A stretch of DNA of 11,459 nucleotides from Thalassospiraceae bacterium (GTDB taxonomy: Bacteria > Pseudomonadota > Alphaproteobacteria > Rhodospirillales > Magnetovibrionaceae). Shown here in pieces: positions 1-6,777 of the stretch. Every line of letters begins with the position of its first letter. The first letter of the stretch is position 1. A program made the translations under genes and the position numbers. Location: assembly GCA_030638205.1 (NCBI GenBank), contig DAOWFB010000090.1:1-11459 (forward strand). The letters run 5' to 3'. The notes beneath the pieces are model-generated. The model was given only the letters and a program-made list of their open reading frames with translations, had not been told where the DNA came from and ran no database searches.

Positions 1-289
1 AAACGCTGTCAACCGTCAGAGGGGAAAATAGCGCTGAGATACGACGAGGCCATCAAAGCTTAATGGCAAATCCATGCATAAATAACCTAGTCAAAAACAA
101 AGCTAATCTAGAAAACTAAACCTGTGTCCCCATGCTCATTAATATCAATCGGTCTGCCGGTGAAATATTCCGGGTTAAATGATAAATCCGTCATTGCCTG
201 CTCGCTCGTGAATTCATATTGTTATGCGGAGATCGCGCATTGGGGGGCGTGTTGGCCCTAGATTTTTCGAATACCAAAAAGGTTTTTTC
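1..289. other. Upstream intergenic region
   Basis: No convincing gene is visible in this stretch. Frame 1 is open from base 1 to a TAA at 61-63, giving 20 residues that could be the tail of a gene entering from the left, but I do not recognise them. A 5-bp inverted repeat (GCCAT 49-53, ATGGC 63-67) surrounds that stop codon but has no following T-run. The rest is the AT-rich leader of the binding-protein gene. Confidence 0.4.
194..222 (+). promoter_or_regulatory. Possible sigma70-type promoter for the binding-protein/kinase operon
   Basis: TTGCCT at 194-199 resembles a -35 box. It is followed after 17 bases by TATTGT at 217-222, a weak -10 match (4 of 6). The position, about 70 bases before the chosen start at 290, suits an operon promoter. 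The match is weak and rests on consensus only. Confidence 0.22.
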
Positions 290-1225
290 ATGAAGCATAT
301 TCACAAAATTTCACACCACATGTTCCGTGTCTTGAGGTGCCATGTTGTCGCGCTGGCGATTGCGCTGCTTGCGCTCACGGTGGCTTCGCCGTCTTGGGCC
401 AAGACACTAAACATCGGTACCATCAGTGCGGCACCTATCGACGAGATCCGCACTTTCCAACCGTTTGCCGACTATCTTGCTGACAATCTTGACGGCGACG
501 GAATCGACGACGTCAAGGTGGTCATCGCCGCCAACATCCATCAAATGGCAAAAATGCTTAAGAATGGAGAGGTCGATCTGTTTATCGACAGCTCGGTCAC
601 GGCATTGGCGGTCAACAAGCTTTCCGGGTCGCAATGCATGTTACGACGCTGGAAGAAGGGACGTGAACAGTACCGCAGTGTCATATTCGTACGTGACGAT
701 AGTGCCATTGCCAGCCTAGCCGACCTAAAGGGGAAGATCATCGCCTTCGAAGAACCGTTCTCGACCTCGGGTTTTATGTTGCCTGCCTTAACGGCCCATG
801 GCGAGGGACTGGAACTAATCGCCGTTGATAGCATCCACAGCACGCCGCCCGCCGGCCATATCGGATATATCATGGCACTCGACAATGAAACTCAGGCCGC
901 ATGGGTCGAGCGGAACCGGGTGCAGGCCGCCGCCATGGCAGAAGACGACTTTAATGATTTAGCCAAGACGGCCCTGAAGCCCTTGCGCGCGCTGTATGTC
1001 ACACCCTTCGTTCCCTACCATGTCATGACCCACCGTTCCGGCCTTGAGGCCCCACTGGTGGAGCGCATCAAGACGGTGCTGAAATCCGCCCACGAGACAG
1101 AGCTCGGACGCAAGATTCTCATGAACTTCGAGCGCACCACCAAGTTCGACGATATTCCGCCCGGGCTATTGGCCAGTGCCTTGAAATTAGAGCCGTTTCT
1201 TGACCTTATTATCTCGCCGAAATAA
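290..1225 (+). CDS. PhnD-like phosphate/phosphonate-type periplasmic substrate-binding protein
   Basis: This is a 311-residue periplasmic binding protein of the PhnD / phosphate-phosphite-phosphonate family. The chosen ATG at 290 follows a purine-rich AAAAAGG and is directly followed by a basic N-terminus and a hydrophobic segment (residues about 17-33) ending in SWA, with predicted cleavage after residue 37. An in-frame ATG at 224 would add 22 residues before the signal peptide and is unlikely. Family signals are the N-terminal beta strand with NIGTIS (41-46) and the hinge-region stretch LADLKGKIIAFEEPFSTSG (143-161), very like the DLKGK.IAF..P.STSG pattern of PhnD proteins. No permease or ATPase gene is nearby. 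A hybrid histidine kinase follows after 12 bases, so the protein may bind a ligand for signalling rather than for import. The ligand cannot be told from sequence. Confidence 0.85.
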   Translation: MKHIHKISHHMFRVLRCHVVALAIALLALTVASPSWAKTLNIGTISAAPIDEIRTFQPFADYLADNLDGDGIDDVKVVIAANIHQMAKMLKNGEVDLFIDSSVTALAVNKLSGSQCMLRRWKKGREQYRSVIFVRDDSAIASLADLKGKIIAFEEPFSTSGFMLPALTAHGEGLELIAVDSIHSTPPAGHIGYIMALDNETQAAWVERNRVQAAAMAEDDFNDLAKTALKPLRALYVTPFVPYHVMTHRSGLEAPLVERIKTVLKSAHETELGRKILMNFERTTKFDDIPPGLLASALKLEPFLDLIISPK

Positions 1226-1237
1226 CAGAAGGCTGCA

Positions 1238-3160
1238 ATGAAACTCGGTTTAGGACTCAAAATTGCCGCCTTTACGTCATCTCTGATATTATTGATCGGG
1301 GCGGGACTATTTGGCGTCGTGATCTATGAGGAGCAGGTTACAATTCATGACTTGCGTGTGGAGGAGTCCCTCCAATACGTCAACAGAACGTCATCTCAGG
1401 TCGATGATCATTTGTATACCCTCGATATCCGCGAGTTGCGCCGTGCGGTTTCCAGTGTTTTGGAAGGCGGCGGGGTGGATATTGTCTGGGTGCTGGACGA
1501 AGAAGGCCGGTTGCTTACCGACGGCAGCAACAAGCCCGCCCTGCGCAACCAAAAACCGCCAGTCCCGTTTATCGACGTACTTATTGCCGCCAAGGCGGAA
1601 TTGAGCGGCCAGGATGAAACGTACCACTGGTCAGGAGCTCCGGTCCTTTCAGGGAATGATATCTTGCTCGGATACATAATTGTGGCGTTCTCTCAGGAGC
1701 GTATCGATGAAAGCATGAGGTCCGGTCTCTTGAGCCAGCTTATCATTCTCGGCCCGGCGCTTCTGATCGGTGTGCTAGCGGCGTTTTTCTTCGGCCGCCG
1801 GATTGCCAAACCGCTGGAAACCGTTAGTGCGGCGGCGGAACAGGTGGGCACCGGCAACTGGGATATAAAGATCGATATCGATAGTAATGATGAGGTCGGA
1901 GAGTTGGCCCGCAGCATTAATGCCATGACAAAAAATCTGACCCAGACCGCCTTGTCACGGAACAATACGGAAATAGAGTTGATGCAGGCAAAACAAGAGG
2001 CCGAGGCCGCCAGCCACGCCAAGTCCGAATTTCTGGCCAACATGAGCCACGAAATCCGCACCCCCATGAACGGTGTTATCGGCATGTTGGAGCTACTACG
2101 TGGAACAAAACTAACCGACCAGCAAAAAGGTTTCATGGATACGGCCATGCACTCGGCTGAAATGCAGCTCAGCGTCATCAACGATATTCTCGATTTCTCG
2201 AAGATAGAGGCAGGCAAGCTGTCCCTTGAGAAACTGCCATTTGATCCGTCGGATACGGTCACCAACATTTGCTCCATGATGGTCAATCTGGCTAACACCA
2301 AAGGCATTAAGCTATCTCAATCCATAGATTCTAGTGCAAATCGCTTAGTTACCGGGGACCCGGCACGGTTGCGTCAGGTGATCGCTAATCTGATAAATAA
2401 TGCCATTAAATTTACCGATGATGGCGAAATCTCCATCCATACGGCGGTTGAACGAGAAGAGGGTGATACGGTTTGGTTGCGCTTCGAAGTCACCGATACA
2501 GGCATCGGCATAGACCAAGAGACCGTGAATGCACTGTTCGAGCCCTTTTCCCAGGCCGACAGCTCAACCACCCGAAAGTTCGGGGGAACGGGTTTGGGTT
2601 TAACTATTTCTATGCAATTGACCCAACTGATGGGCGGGCGCATTGGCGTTGAAAGCGAGCCCGGGTCCGGTTCAACATTCTGGATATCTATTCCCTTTGG
2701 CAAAGGTGGAAACATCGCCACACCGGATTCTGTTGACGTGACGGTATTAGATGGCGGTCAGGAAAAAGTGCAGCCAAACACCTATACGGCGCGGGTGCTT
2801 CTGGTTGAGGATATCTTTATCAATCGGGAAGTCACACATGCACTGTTGGCCAAGGTGGGCATCAAACCGGATGACGCAGAAAACGGGCGCGAAGCCGTCG
2901 AGAAGATCGTTCAGAATTCCTATGATCTGGTCTTGATGGACGTGCAGATGCCGGAGATGGACGGGTTCGAGGCAACGCGCCAAATTCGCAAGCACGAAGA
3001 GGCAAATTCCATTCCACGAACTCCTATTATTGCCATGACCGCGCTTGCTATGGAGGGCGATCAAGACAAATGCTTTGAGGCTGGCATGGACGACTATCTT
3101 GCTAAGCCTATCCGAGAAAAAGAATTGCTGAAAAAGTTAGGCCATTGGCTGGAGAAGTAA
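1238..3160 (+). CDS. Membrane-bound hybrid sensor histidine kinase / response regulator
   Basis: This is a 640-residue inner-membrane hybrid kinase. In order it has TM1 (about 8-30), a periplasmic sensor of about 135 residues, TM2 (about 165-186), a HAMP linker (about 187-240), a short coiled coil (about 243-262), a HisKA domain with H-box histidine H271 (MSHEIRTPMNG), a HATPase_c domain with N-box N384/N388, G1 DTGIGI (420-425), F-box FEPFSQAD and G2 GGTGLGL (449-455), and a C-terminal receiver domain. The receiver has E524/D525, phosphoacceptor D568 (MDVQMPEMDG), T601 and K623. All catalytic residues look intact. The start has a good ribosome site, AGAAGG at 1227-1232. There is no HPt or DNA-binding output domain, so the phosphate must pass to a partner encoded elsewhere. 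The adjacent binding protein is the likely sensory partner; the signal is unknown. Confidence 0.95.
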   Translation: MKLGLGLKIAAFTSSLILLIGAGLFGVVIYEEQVTIHDLRVEESLQYVNRTSSQVDDHLYTLDIRELRRAVSSVLEGGGVDIVWVLDEEGRLLTDGSNKPALRNQKPPVPFIDVLIAAKAELSGQDETYHWSGAPVLSGNDILLGYIIVAFSQERIDESMRSGLLSQLIILGPALLIGVLAAFFFGRRIAKPLETVSAAAEQVGTGNWDIKIDIDSNDEVGELARSINAMTKNLTQTALSRNNTEIELMQAKQEAEAASHAKSEFLANMSHEIRTPMNGVIGMLELLRGTKLTDQQKGFMDTAMHSAEMQLSVINDILDFSKIEAGKLSLEKLPFDPSDTVTNICSMMVNLANTKGIKLSQSIDSSANRLVTGDPARLRQVIANLINNAIKFTDDGEISIHTAVEREEGDTVWLRFEVTDTGIGIDQETVNALFEPFSQADSSTTRKFGGTGLGLTISMQLTQLMGGRIGVESEPGSGSTFWISIPFGKGGNIATPDSVDVTVLDGGQEKVQPNTYTARVLLVEDIFINREVTHALLAKVGIKPDDAENGREAVEKIVQNSYDLVLMDVQMPEMDGFEATRQIRKHEEANSIPRTPIIAMTALAMEGDQDKCFEAGMDDYLAKPIREKELLKKLGHWLEK

Positions 3161-3189
3161 ATAACTGCTTTGGGTCATAAAATGTTCTC

Positions 3190-3217
3190 TTGCTTGTCAT
3201 ATCCCCTGAAATAGAAT
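3190..3217 (+). promoter_or_regulatory. Possible promoter for the MBL-fold gene
   Basis: TAGAAT at 3212-3217 is a 5-of-6 match to a -10 box. TTGCTT at 3190-3195, 16 bases upstream, is a weak -35. It lies in the 105-base gap after the kinase gene, which suggests the next gene can be transcribed separately. This rests on a consensus match only. Confidence 0.28.
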
Positions 3218-3265
3218 GGGATAAGAAACCCAGTCGTTAAATAAAAAAAATCGAAAGGGTATATT

Positions 3266-4186
3266 TTGCATCGTTTCATTTTCGTGGCCGTTGCTATTTT
3301 GCTGCCAGTCTTGGCTAACGCCCAAGACGTGCCCCTCAGAATATCACAAGTGGGCGAAGGCGTTTACGCCATCGTCGGCGAGACGGGCCAACGTTCGCCA
3401 ACGAATTTCGGAAACAACGCCACATTCGGAGCCATCGTCACCTCTGACGGCGTGGTAATGGTCGATCCCGGCGGTAGCGCCAAGGGGGCGGCGATGCTGG
3501 AAAAAATAATTCAAACCGTAACCGATAAACCCATTATCGCTGTCATCAACACCGGCGGACAAGATCACCGCTGGCTAGGCAACGATTATTTCAAAGCCCG
3601 TGGCGCGCGCATTATCGCATCGGTCGATGCCGTCGCCGACCAGAAAGAACGGGTTAACGATCAACTAAATGGCCTTAAGTTTTTTATTGGCGCGGACGGC
3701 CTGCTTGGCACCGAACCGATCCATGCCGAAGAAACCTTTGAAGACGCCTTGGATTTGGAAATCGGTGGCGTCCGAATTCAAATACGGCATTCCGTTGGAG
3801 CCCATACGCCGGGCGATGCTTTTGTCTGGTTGCCCGAAATGAATATCATGTTCAGTGGCGACATCGCCTACGTGGACCGAATTCTTAGCGTCGGCGACTA
3901 TTCCGACAGCGCCGCCTGGATTGATGCTTTTAACTCCATGGCCGCCCTATCCCCCAAGATTGTGGTTCCGGGGCACGGCGACCCGGCGCTCCTGAACAAG
4001 GCCCGGGCACAAACCCTTAATTATCTAAAGAATCTGCGCGACAAGATAGGTCAGGTAATCAACAAAGGCGGTGCTATTGAAGATGCCATTTCCATCGATC
4101 AATCCGCCTTCGCTGGCCTGAATAATTTTTCGCAACTGGCCAAGCGTAATGCTCAGCAAGTGTTCATCCACATGGAGTTCGAATAA
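3266..4186 (+). CDS. Secreted metallo-beta-lactamase-fold hydrolase with altered zinc motif
   Basis: This is a 306-residue MBL-fold protein starting with TTG, supported by AAAGGG at 3254-3259. Residues 1-19 form a signal peptide ending ANA, so it is predicted to be periplasmic. Fold signals are DGVVMVDPGG (61-70), the strand before the metal loop (VINTGGQDHRWLGN, 93-106), AHTPGD (H180), FSGD (D199) and PGHG (H237). In canonical members the metal loop reads HxHxDH; here the aligned stretch is GGQDHR, keeping only D100 and H101 nearby, shifted by one position. The other three ligand positions (H180, D199, H237) are present. The overall pattern resembles the SoxH / quinoprotein-relay branch of MBL hydrolases; I recall NTGGQDHRWLGN-type variants there, but cannot check. 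The substrate is unknown. A separate promoter is possible, so co-regulation with the upstream kinase is uncertain. Confidence 0.85.
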   Translation: MHRFIFVAVAILLPVLANAQDVPLRISQVGEGVYAIVGETGQRSPTNFGNNATFGAIVTSDGVVMVDPGGSAKGAAMLEKIIQTVTDKPIIAVINTGGQDHRWLGNDYFKARGARIIASVDAVADQKERVNDQLNGLKFFIGADGLLGTEPIHAEETFEDALDLEIGGVRIQIRHSVGAHTPGDAFVWLPEMNIMFSGDIAYVDRILSVGDYSDSAAWIDAFNSMAALSPKIVVPGHGDPALLNKARAQTLNYLKNLRDKIGQVINKGGAIEDAISIDQSAFAGLNNFSQLAKRNAQQVFIHMEFE

Positions 4187-4204
4187 ATAAAATATTCGAA
4201 TTTT
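4178..4204 (+). terminator. AT-rich inverted repeat overlapping the MBL gene stop codon
   Basis: TTCGAATA (4178-4185) and TATTCGAA (4193-4200) form a perfect 8-bp stem with a 7-base loop (AATAAAA), followed by TTTT at 4201-4204. The left arm includes the last codons and the stop of the MBL gene. The layout fits a factor-independent terminator, but the stem has only two G-C pairs, so its strength is doubtful. Confidence 0.4.
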
Positions 4205-4243
4205 GAAAAATAGTGTCAGATGCACCATTTTTGCTCATCGCCA

Positions 4244-4951
4244 TTATGCACCCGAGTGCAAAGCTCTCAATTTTTTTAAACTTAGGCCATCGTAGGTTTC
4301 AAGGCAGGCCAGCGCACCCGCAAAATCTTGGCCCTGAGTATAATCGTTGGTTACGATAAGCACCGGAATATTTGCGGCCATTGCCGCCACTAAGCCGTTT
4401 CGGGAATCTTCTAATGCTAAGGCCTCGCCCGGTTCTAACCCTATTTGTTCTAGCACCCAGTCATAAACATCGGGTTCGGGTTTTAACACCGGAACCTTGC
4501 CGCCATCGCCAATTACTTCGAACCAACCCAGCGCATCATCGCCTAAATTAACCCTTATAAGCGTTTCAACATTTATGGGGGTGGTAGTGGTGGCAATGGA
4601 TATGGCCATGCCTTGGTCCCTAGCTTGCTGAATAAGTTTTTCAACACCGGGGCGCAACGGTACCTGCCCGCCTTTCAGACGGTTTATAAAAAAATCTGTC
4701 TTGCTGGCGTGCAGTTCTGGAATAAGCGTATCAAGGTCGGGTCTTGATAAGGCCGCATCATTTGTTTTTTCAAGAAAAAACCTTATGCGTTGCTTGCCGC
4801 CAGTTACCGCCAACAATTCCTTATAAAGAGCCCTATCCCACACCCAGTTAAAGCCCGCAAGATCAAAAGCATCATTAAACGCCAACCTGTGGGCATCTTC
4901 GGTGTCGGCCAAGGTGCCATCCACATCAAAAATTAGTGATTTAAGTTCCAT
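4244..4951 (-). CDS. CbbY-like HAD-superfamily sugar-phosphate phosphatase
   Basis: This is a 235-residue cytosolic HAD phosphatase of the CbbY / beta-phosphoglucomutase-like group. Motif I is FDVDGTLADTE, with nucleophile D9 and acid/base D11. Motif II is the ATTTTP run (120-125), the motif III lysine is K157 in LKPEPDVY, and motif IV is ALEDSRNG (E181, D182). The cap carries FNWVWDR..Y..LL.VTGGK.RI (34-56), the signature I associate with CbbY proteins. Those dephosphorylate xylulose-1,5-bisphosphate, a RuBisCO inhibitor. No Calvin-cycle gene is in the window, so the true substrate may be another sugar phosphate. The gene is monocistronic here. It converges on the MBL gene and diverges from the acidic protein gene. 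A GAAGG sequence lies about 13 bases before the ATG, rather far for a ribosome site. Confidence 0.88.
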   Translation of the reverse strand: MELKSLIFDVDGTLADTEDAHRLAFNDAFDLAGFNWVWDRALYKELLAVTGGKQRIRFFLEKTNDAALSRPDLDTLIPELHASKTDFFINRLKGGQVPLRPGVEKLIQQARDQGMAISIATTTTPINVETLIRVNLGDDALGWFEVIGDGGKVPVLKPEPDVYDWVLEQIGLEPGEALALEDSRNGLVAAMAANIPVLIVTNDYTQGQDFAGALACLETYDGLSLKKLRALHSGA

Positions 4952-5068
4952 AGTATAATACAGACCTTCATTTTAGCATTCATTAAGGGTAATCTATTCA
5001 TCAAGCTATATATACAATCTAATTTCATTTATTGTTTTAGCCGACTACCAAATTGGGATTTATTAAAG
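4952..5068. promoter_or_regulatory. AT-rich divergent promoter region
   Basis: These 117 bases separate two divergent genes and must hold the promoters of both. They are very AT-rich. TATAAT (4954-4959) abuts the HAD start on the wrong side to serve it, and TATATATACAAT (5007-5018) could supply a -10 for the rightward gene. No convincing paired -35 box was found, so exact promoters are not called. Confidence 0.3.
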
Positions 5069-5545
5069 ATGACCCACCTTTTGCAGGAAGTAAAAGAAGA
5101 GTTAGATTGGGCAGCAAGAGAATTGGCCGAGGTTGAAGGTCAATTTATTGAGCTTGAAAAAGATCTTCGTGCCAAACTTGAAAGCGACGGCGAAACCAAT
5201 GTAGCCGAAATTGCACGCCTGACCGAAGAGCAAAAAAAATCTCTAAATATAAATGAGCTTCATTCAATTCTAAGCCGGGCCGCACGGCGTTTTAGTTTAC
5301 TGGCGCACGTTTTTGAAATTGGCGCGGCCAATTCAGAAATTGAAGACATAGTTGCAGAATTAATGGATGGCCTGGTGTTTCGTCAATCCGATGCCAGCGA
5401 AGGTGCCGACGGCCCAATATTACAACTGGCCGAAGCATTGCAATATTATTTCCACGTTTGTTTTAATGACAAGGGTGATGAAAAAATTCGTGATGCATGG
5501 ATGGAGGTACAAGGCGTGCTACATAAACTAGGTCGCAAACTTTAA
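5069..5545 (+). CDS. Hypothetical acidic helical protein
   Basis: I do not recognise this 158-residue protein. It has no signal peptide or membrane segment, so it is probably cytosolic. Residues 1-40 are rich in E, L and K with heptad-like spacing and probably form a coiled coil. A second helical part (about 60-105) holds SILSRAARRFSLLAHVFEIG and a strongly acidic stretch. The C-terminal part (about 117-158) contains aromatic and basic residues. The whole is acidic. It has no catalytic motif or cysteine cluster. The codon use matches the AT-rich neighbours, the frame is open for the full length, and the gene has its own divergent promoter region, so I judge it real. The start is preceded by TTAAAG and GGG 11 bases upstream, a weak ribosome site. 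It converges on the YgjP-type gene with a 12-base gap. Confidence 0.7.
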   Translation: MTHLLQEVKEELDWAARELAEVEGQFIELEKDLRAKLESDGETNVAEIARLTEEQKKSLNINELHSILSRAARRFSLLAHVFEIGAANSEIEDIVAELMDGLVFRQSDASEGADGPILQLAEALQYYFHVCFNDKGDEKIRDAWMEVQGVLHKLGRKL

Positions 5546-5557
5546 CTTAACCAAAAC

Positions 5558-6253
5558 CTAGCCAAAACTATGAAGGGTCTTGCCTTTTTCTTCTAACCAC
5601 TTGTGTGCCGCCGCCATATCCACGGCCAGCGTTTTTGTAAGTTCCCAAAAATCTTTGTTGTGGTTGTGATGAGCTAAATGCGCAACTTCATGGGCGACAA
5701 GATAATCAAGCACATATTCAGGCGCCATAATCAAACGCCAACTAAAATTAAGATTACCGGTTGGCCCGCACGAACCCCAACGCGAACGGGTATCGCGCAA
5801 GGTTATGCGCCCGGCCTTTTTACTAATCACGTTCGTTTTTTCCGTTACCAATGATGTTATTTCTTTGCGGGCATTTTTTTTCAGCCAATCTTTTAATCGC
5901 CGGGTCAGGTGTTCGGGCTTTCCTCCAACCAATATCTCGCCATCAATAACGCTAATGCCAATGGTCGCCGGATTATGATGAATTTTATGTTCCAGCCCAC
6001 GATAGGGAATTCGGTTGCCCTGAACAAACGGTATGCGTTTGGGGTGGTTGTTAAGACCATCTAAAATCCACCCGGCTTTATCATTTGCCATTTTCAATGC
6101 TTCACGAATGGTGGCCCGCGTAGGCATGGTTATAACCGCGCCTTCGCCAGCAGCATCAATTCGTAATATCAGGTGTCGGGCACGGGGATGGCGGCGAATT
6201 TTTAATGCAATTTCACGCCCGGCAATTTTAACGGTATGGTTTTTTGCATTCAT
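5558..6253 (-). CDS. YgjP-type (M48-like, DUF45) zinc metallopeptidase
   Basis: This is a 231-residue cytosolic protein of the YgjP / DUF45 family, often annotated as an M48 family metallopeptidase. It carries the zinc site HEVAH (H188, E189, H192) followed by H198 in HHNHNKDFW, the usual third ligand before the FW pair. The preceding family signature TRSRWGSC (155-162) is present, followed by NLNFSWRLIMAP. The N-terminal half (RRHPRARHLILRI and the MPTRAT strand) also matches the family. Length is normal. The start is ATG at 6253, 9 bases after the YcgN-family gene, implying one transcript. The ribosome site is weak (AAAG only). Substrates of these proteins are not established; the domain is also found near DNA-repair and restriction genes, which are absent here. 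Confidence 0.9.
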   Translation of the reverse strand: MNAKNHTVKIAGREIALKIRRHPRARHLILRIDAAGEGAVITMPTRATIREALKMANDKAGWILDGLNNHPKRIPFVQGNRIPYRGLEHKIHHNPATIGISVIDGEILVGGKPEHLTRRLKDWLKKNARKEITSLVTEKTNVISKKAGRITLRDTRSRWGSCGPTGNLNFSWRLIMAPEYVLDYLVAHEVAHLAHHNHNKDFWELTKTLAVDMAAAHKWLEEKGKTLHSFG

Positions 6254-6262
6254 TGTTAAAAT

Positions 6263-6721
6263 CTACTTTGCCCAATCGATAATATATTTTTCAAGATCTT
6301 TCGCATCCTTGGCTGTAACCGCACGGCCTTTGATTGTTATGCCAGCATCAATTGCTGAATTTTTATTTTTTGTTATCAGTGGATGCCACTGGGGCAAATC
6401 TTTTCCTTCGGATAACAAACGATAGGCGCAAGTTGAAGGCATCCATTTAAGTTCAGAAATATTTTTAGGGTCTAGCTGAATACAGTCATCCATGTACTGA
6501 TGACGCATTTCATATTTGGCACAGCGACAAGTTTCAAGGTCAAGCAAGCTACAGGCAACCGAGGTGTAACTTATTTCTCCAGTTACTTCATCTTCCAATT
6601 TTTCAAGGCAACATTTACCGCAGCCATCGCAAAGGGATTCCCATTCCTTGGGTGACATATTGGCAAGATTTTTTGTTTTCCAGAACGGCTGGTCTTCTTT
6701 TTTATTTAAATTCATGTGCAA
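6263..6721 (-). CDS. YcgN-family (UPF0260) cysteine-cluster protein
   Basis: This is a 152-residue cytosolic protein of the YcgN / UPF0260 family, full length for the family. Key features are FWKTK near the N-terminus, the CDGCGKCC cluster (C31, C34, C37, C38), then C57, CRC (C65, C67), C80 and C98 in the conserved WMPSTCAYR region, and the late motif PQWHPL. Nine cysteines suggest bound metal, zinc or Fe-S, but the role is not established. Two starts are possible: ATG at 6721 and the third codon ATG at 6715; both keep all family motifs. The gene follows cobB by 56 bases and precedes the YgjP-type gene by 9 bases, so it probably belongs to the SCO1-cobB-ycgN-ygjP transcript. Confidence 0.92.
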   Translation of the reverse strand: MHMNLNKKEDQPFWKTKNLANMSPKEWESLCDGCGKCCLEKLEDEVTGEISYTSVACSLLDLETCRCAKYEMRHQYMDDCIQLDPKNISELKWMPSTCAYRLLSEGKDLPQWHPLITKNKNSAIDAGITIKGRAVTAKDAKDLEKYIIDWAK

Positions 6722-6777
6722 AAATAGCCCAAAGGCGGTAAAGAAATTATTGTCAATTTCACTTATTAACTTGCTAA

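Noticed and set aside
1..63. Open frame of 20 codons ending in TAA at the left edge, possibly the tail of a preceding gene.
   Set aside because: Too short to recognise or to separate from chance; another frame is also open here to about base 120.
224..289. Upstream in-frame ATG that would extend the binding protein by 22 residues.
   Set aside because: It would put a non-hydrophobic basic extension before a clear signal peptide, while the ATG at 290 has a better ribosome site.
1693..2307. Long open frame on the minus strand opposite the kinase gene.
   Set aside because: It is a mirror of the conserved HAMP/HisKA coding sequence, with no ribosome site or family signal.
3200..3223. Inverted repeat TATCCC / GGGATA after the kinase gene as a terminator.
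   Set aside because: The stem is only 6 bp with a 12-base loop and no T-run follows.
4247..4260. Small hairpin TGCAC / GTGCA in the last codons of the HAD gene as its terminator.
   Set aside because: It lies inside the coding region, has a 5-bp stem and no T-run on the minus strand.
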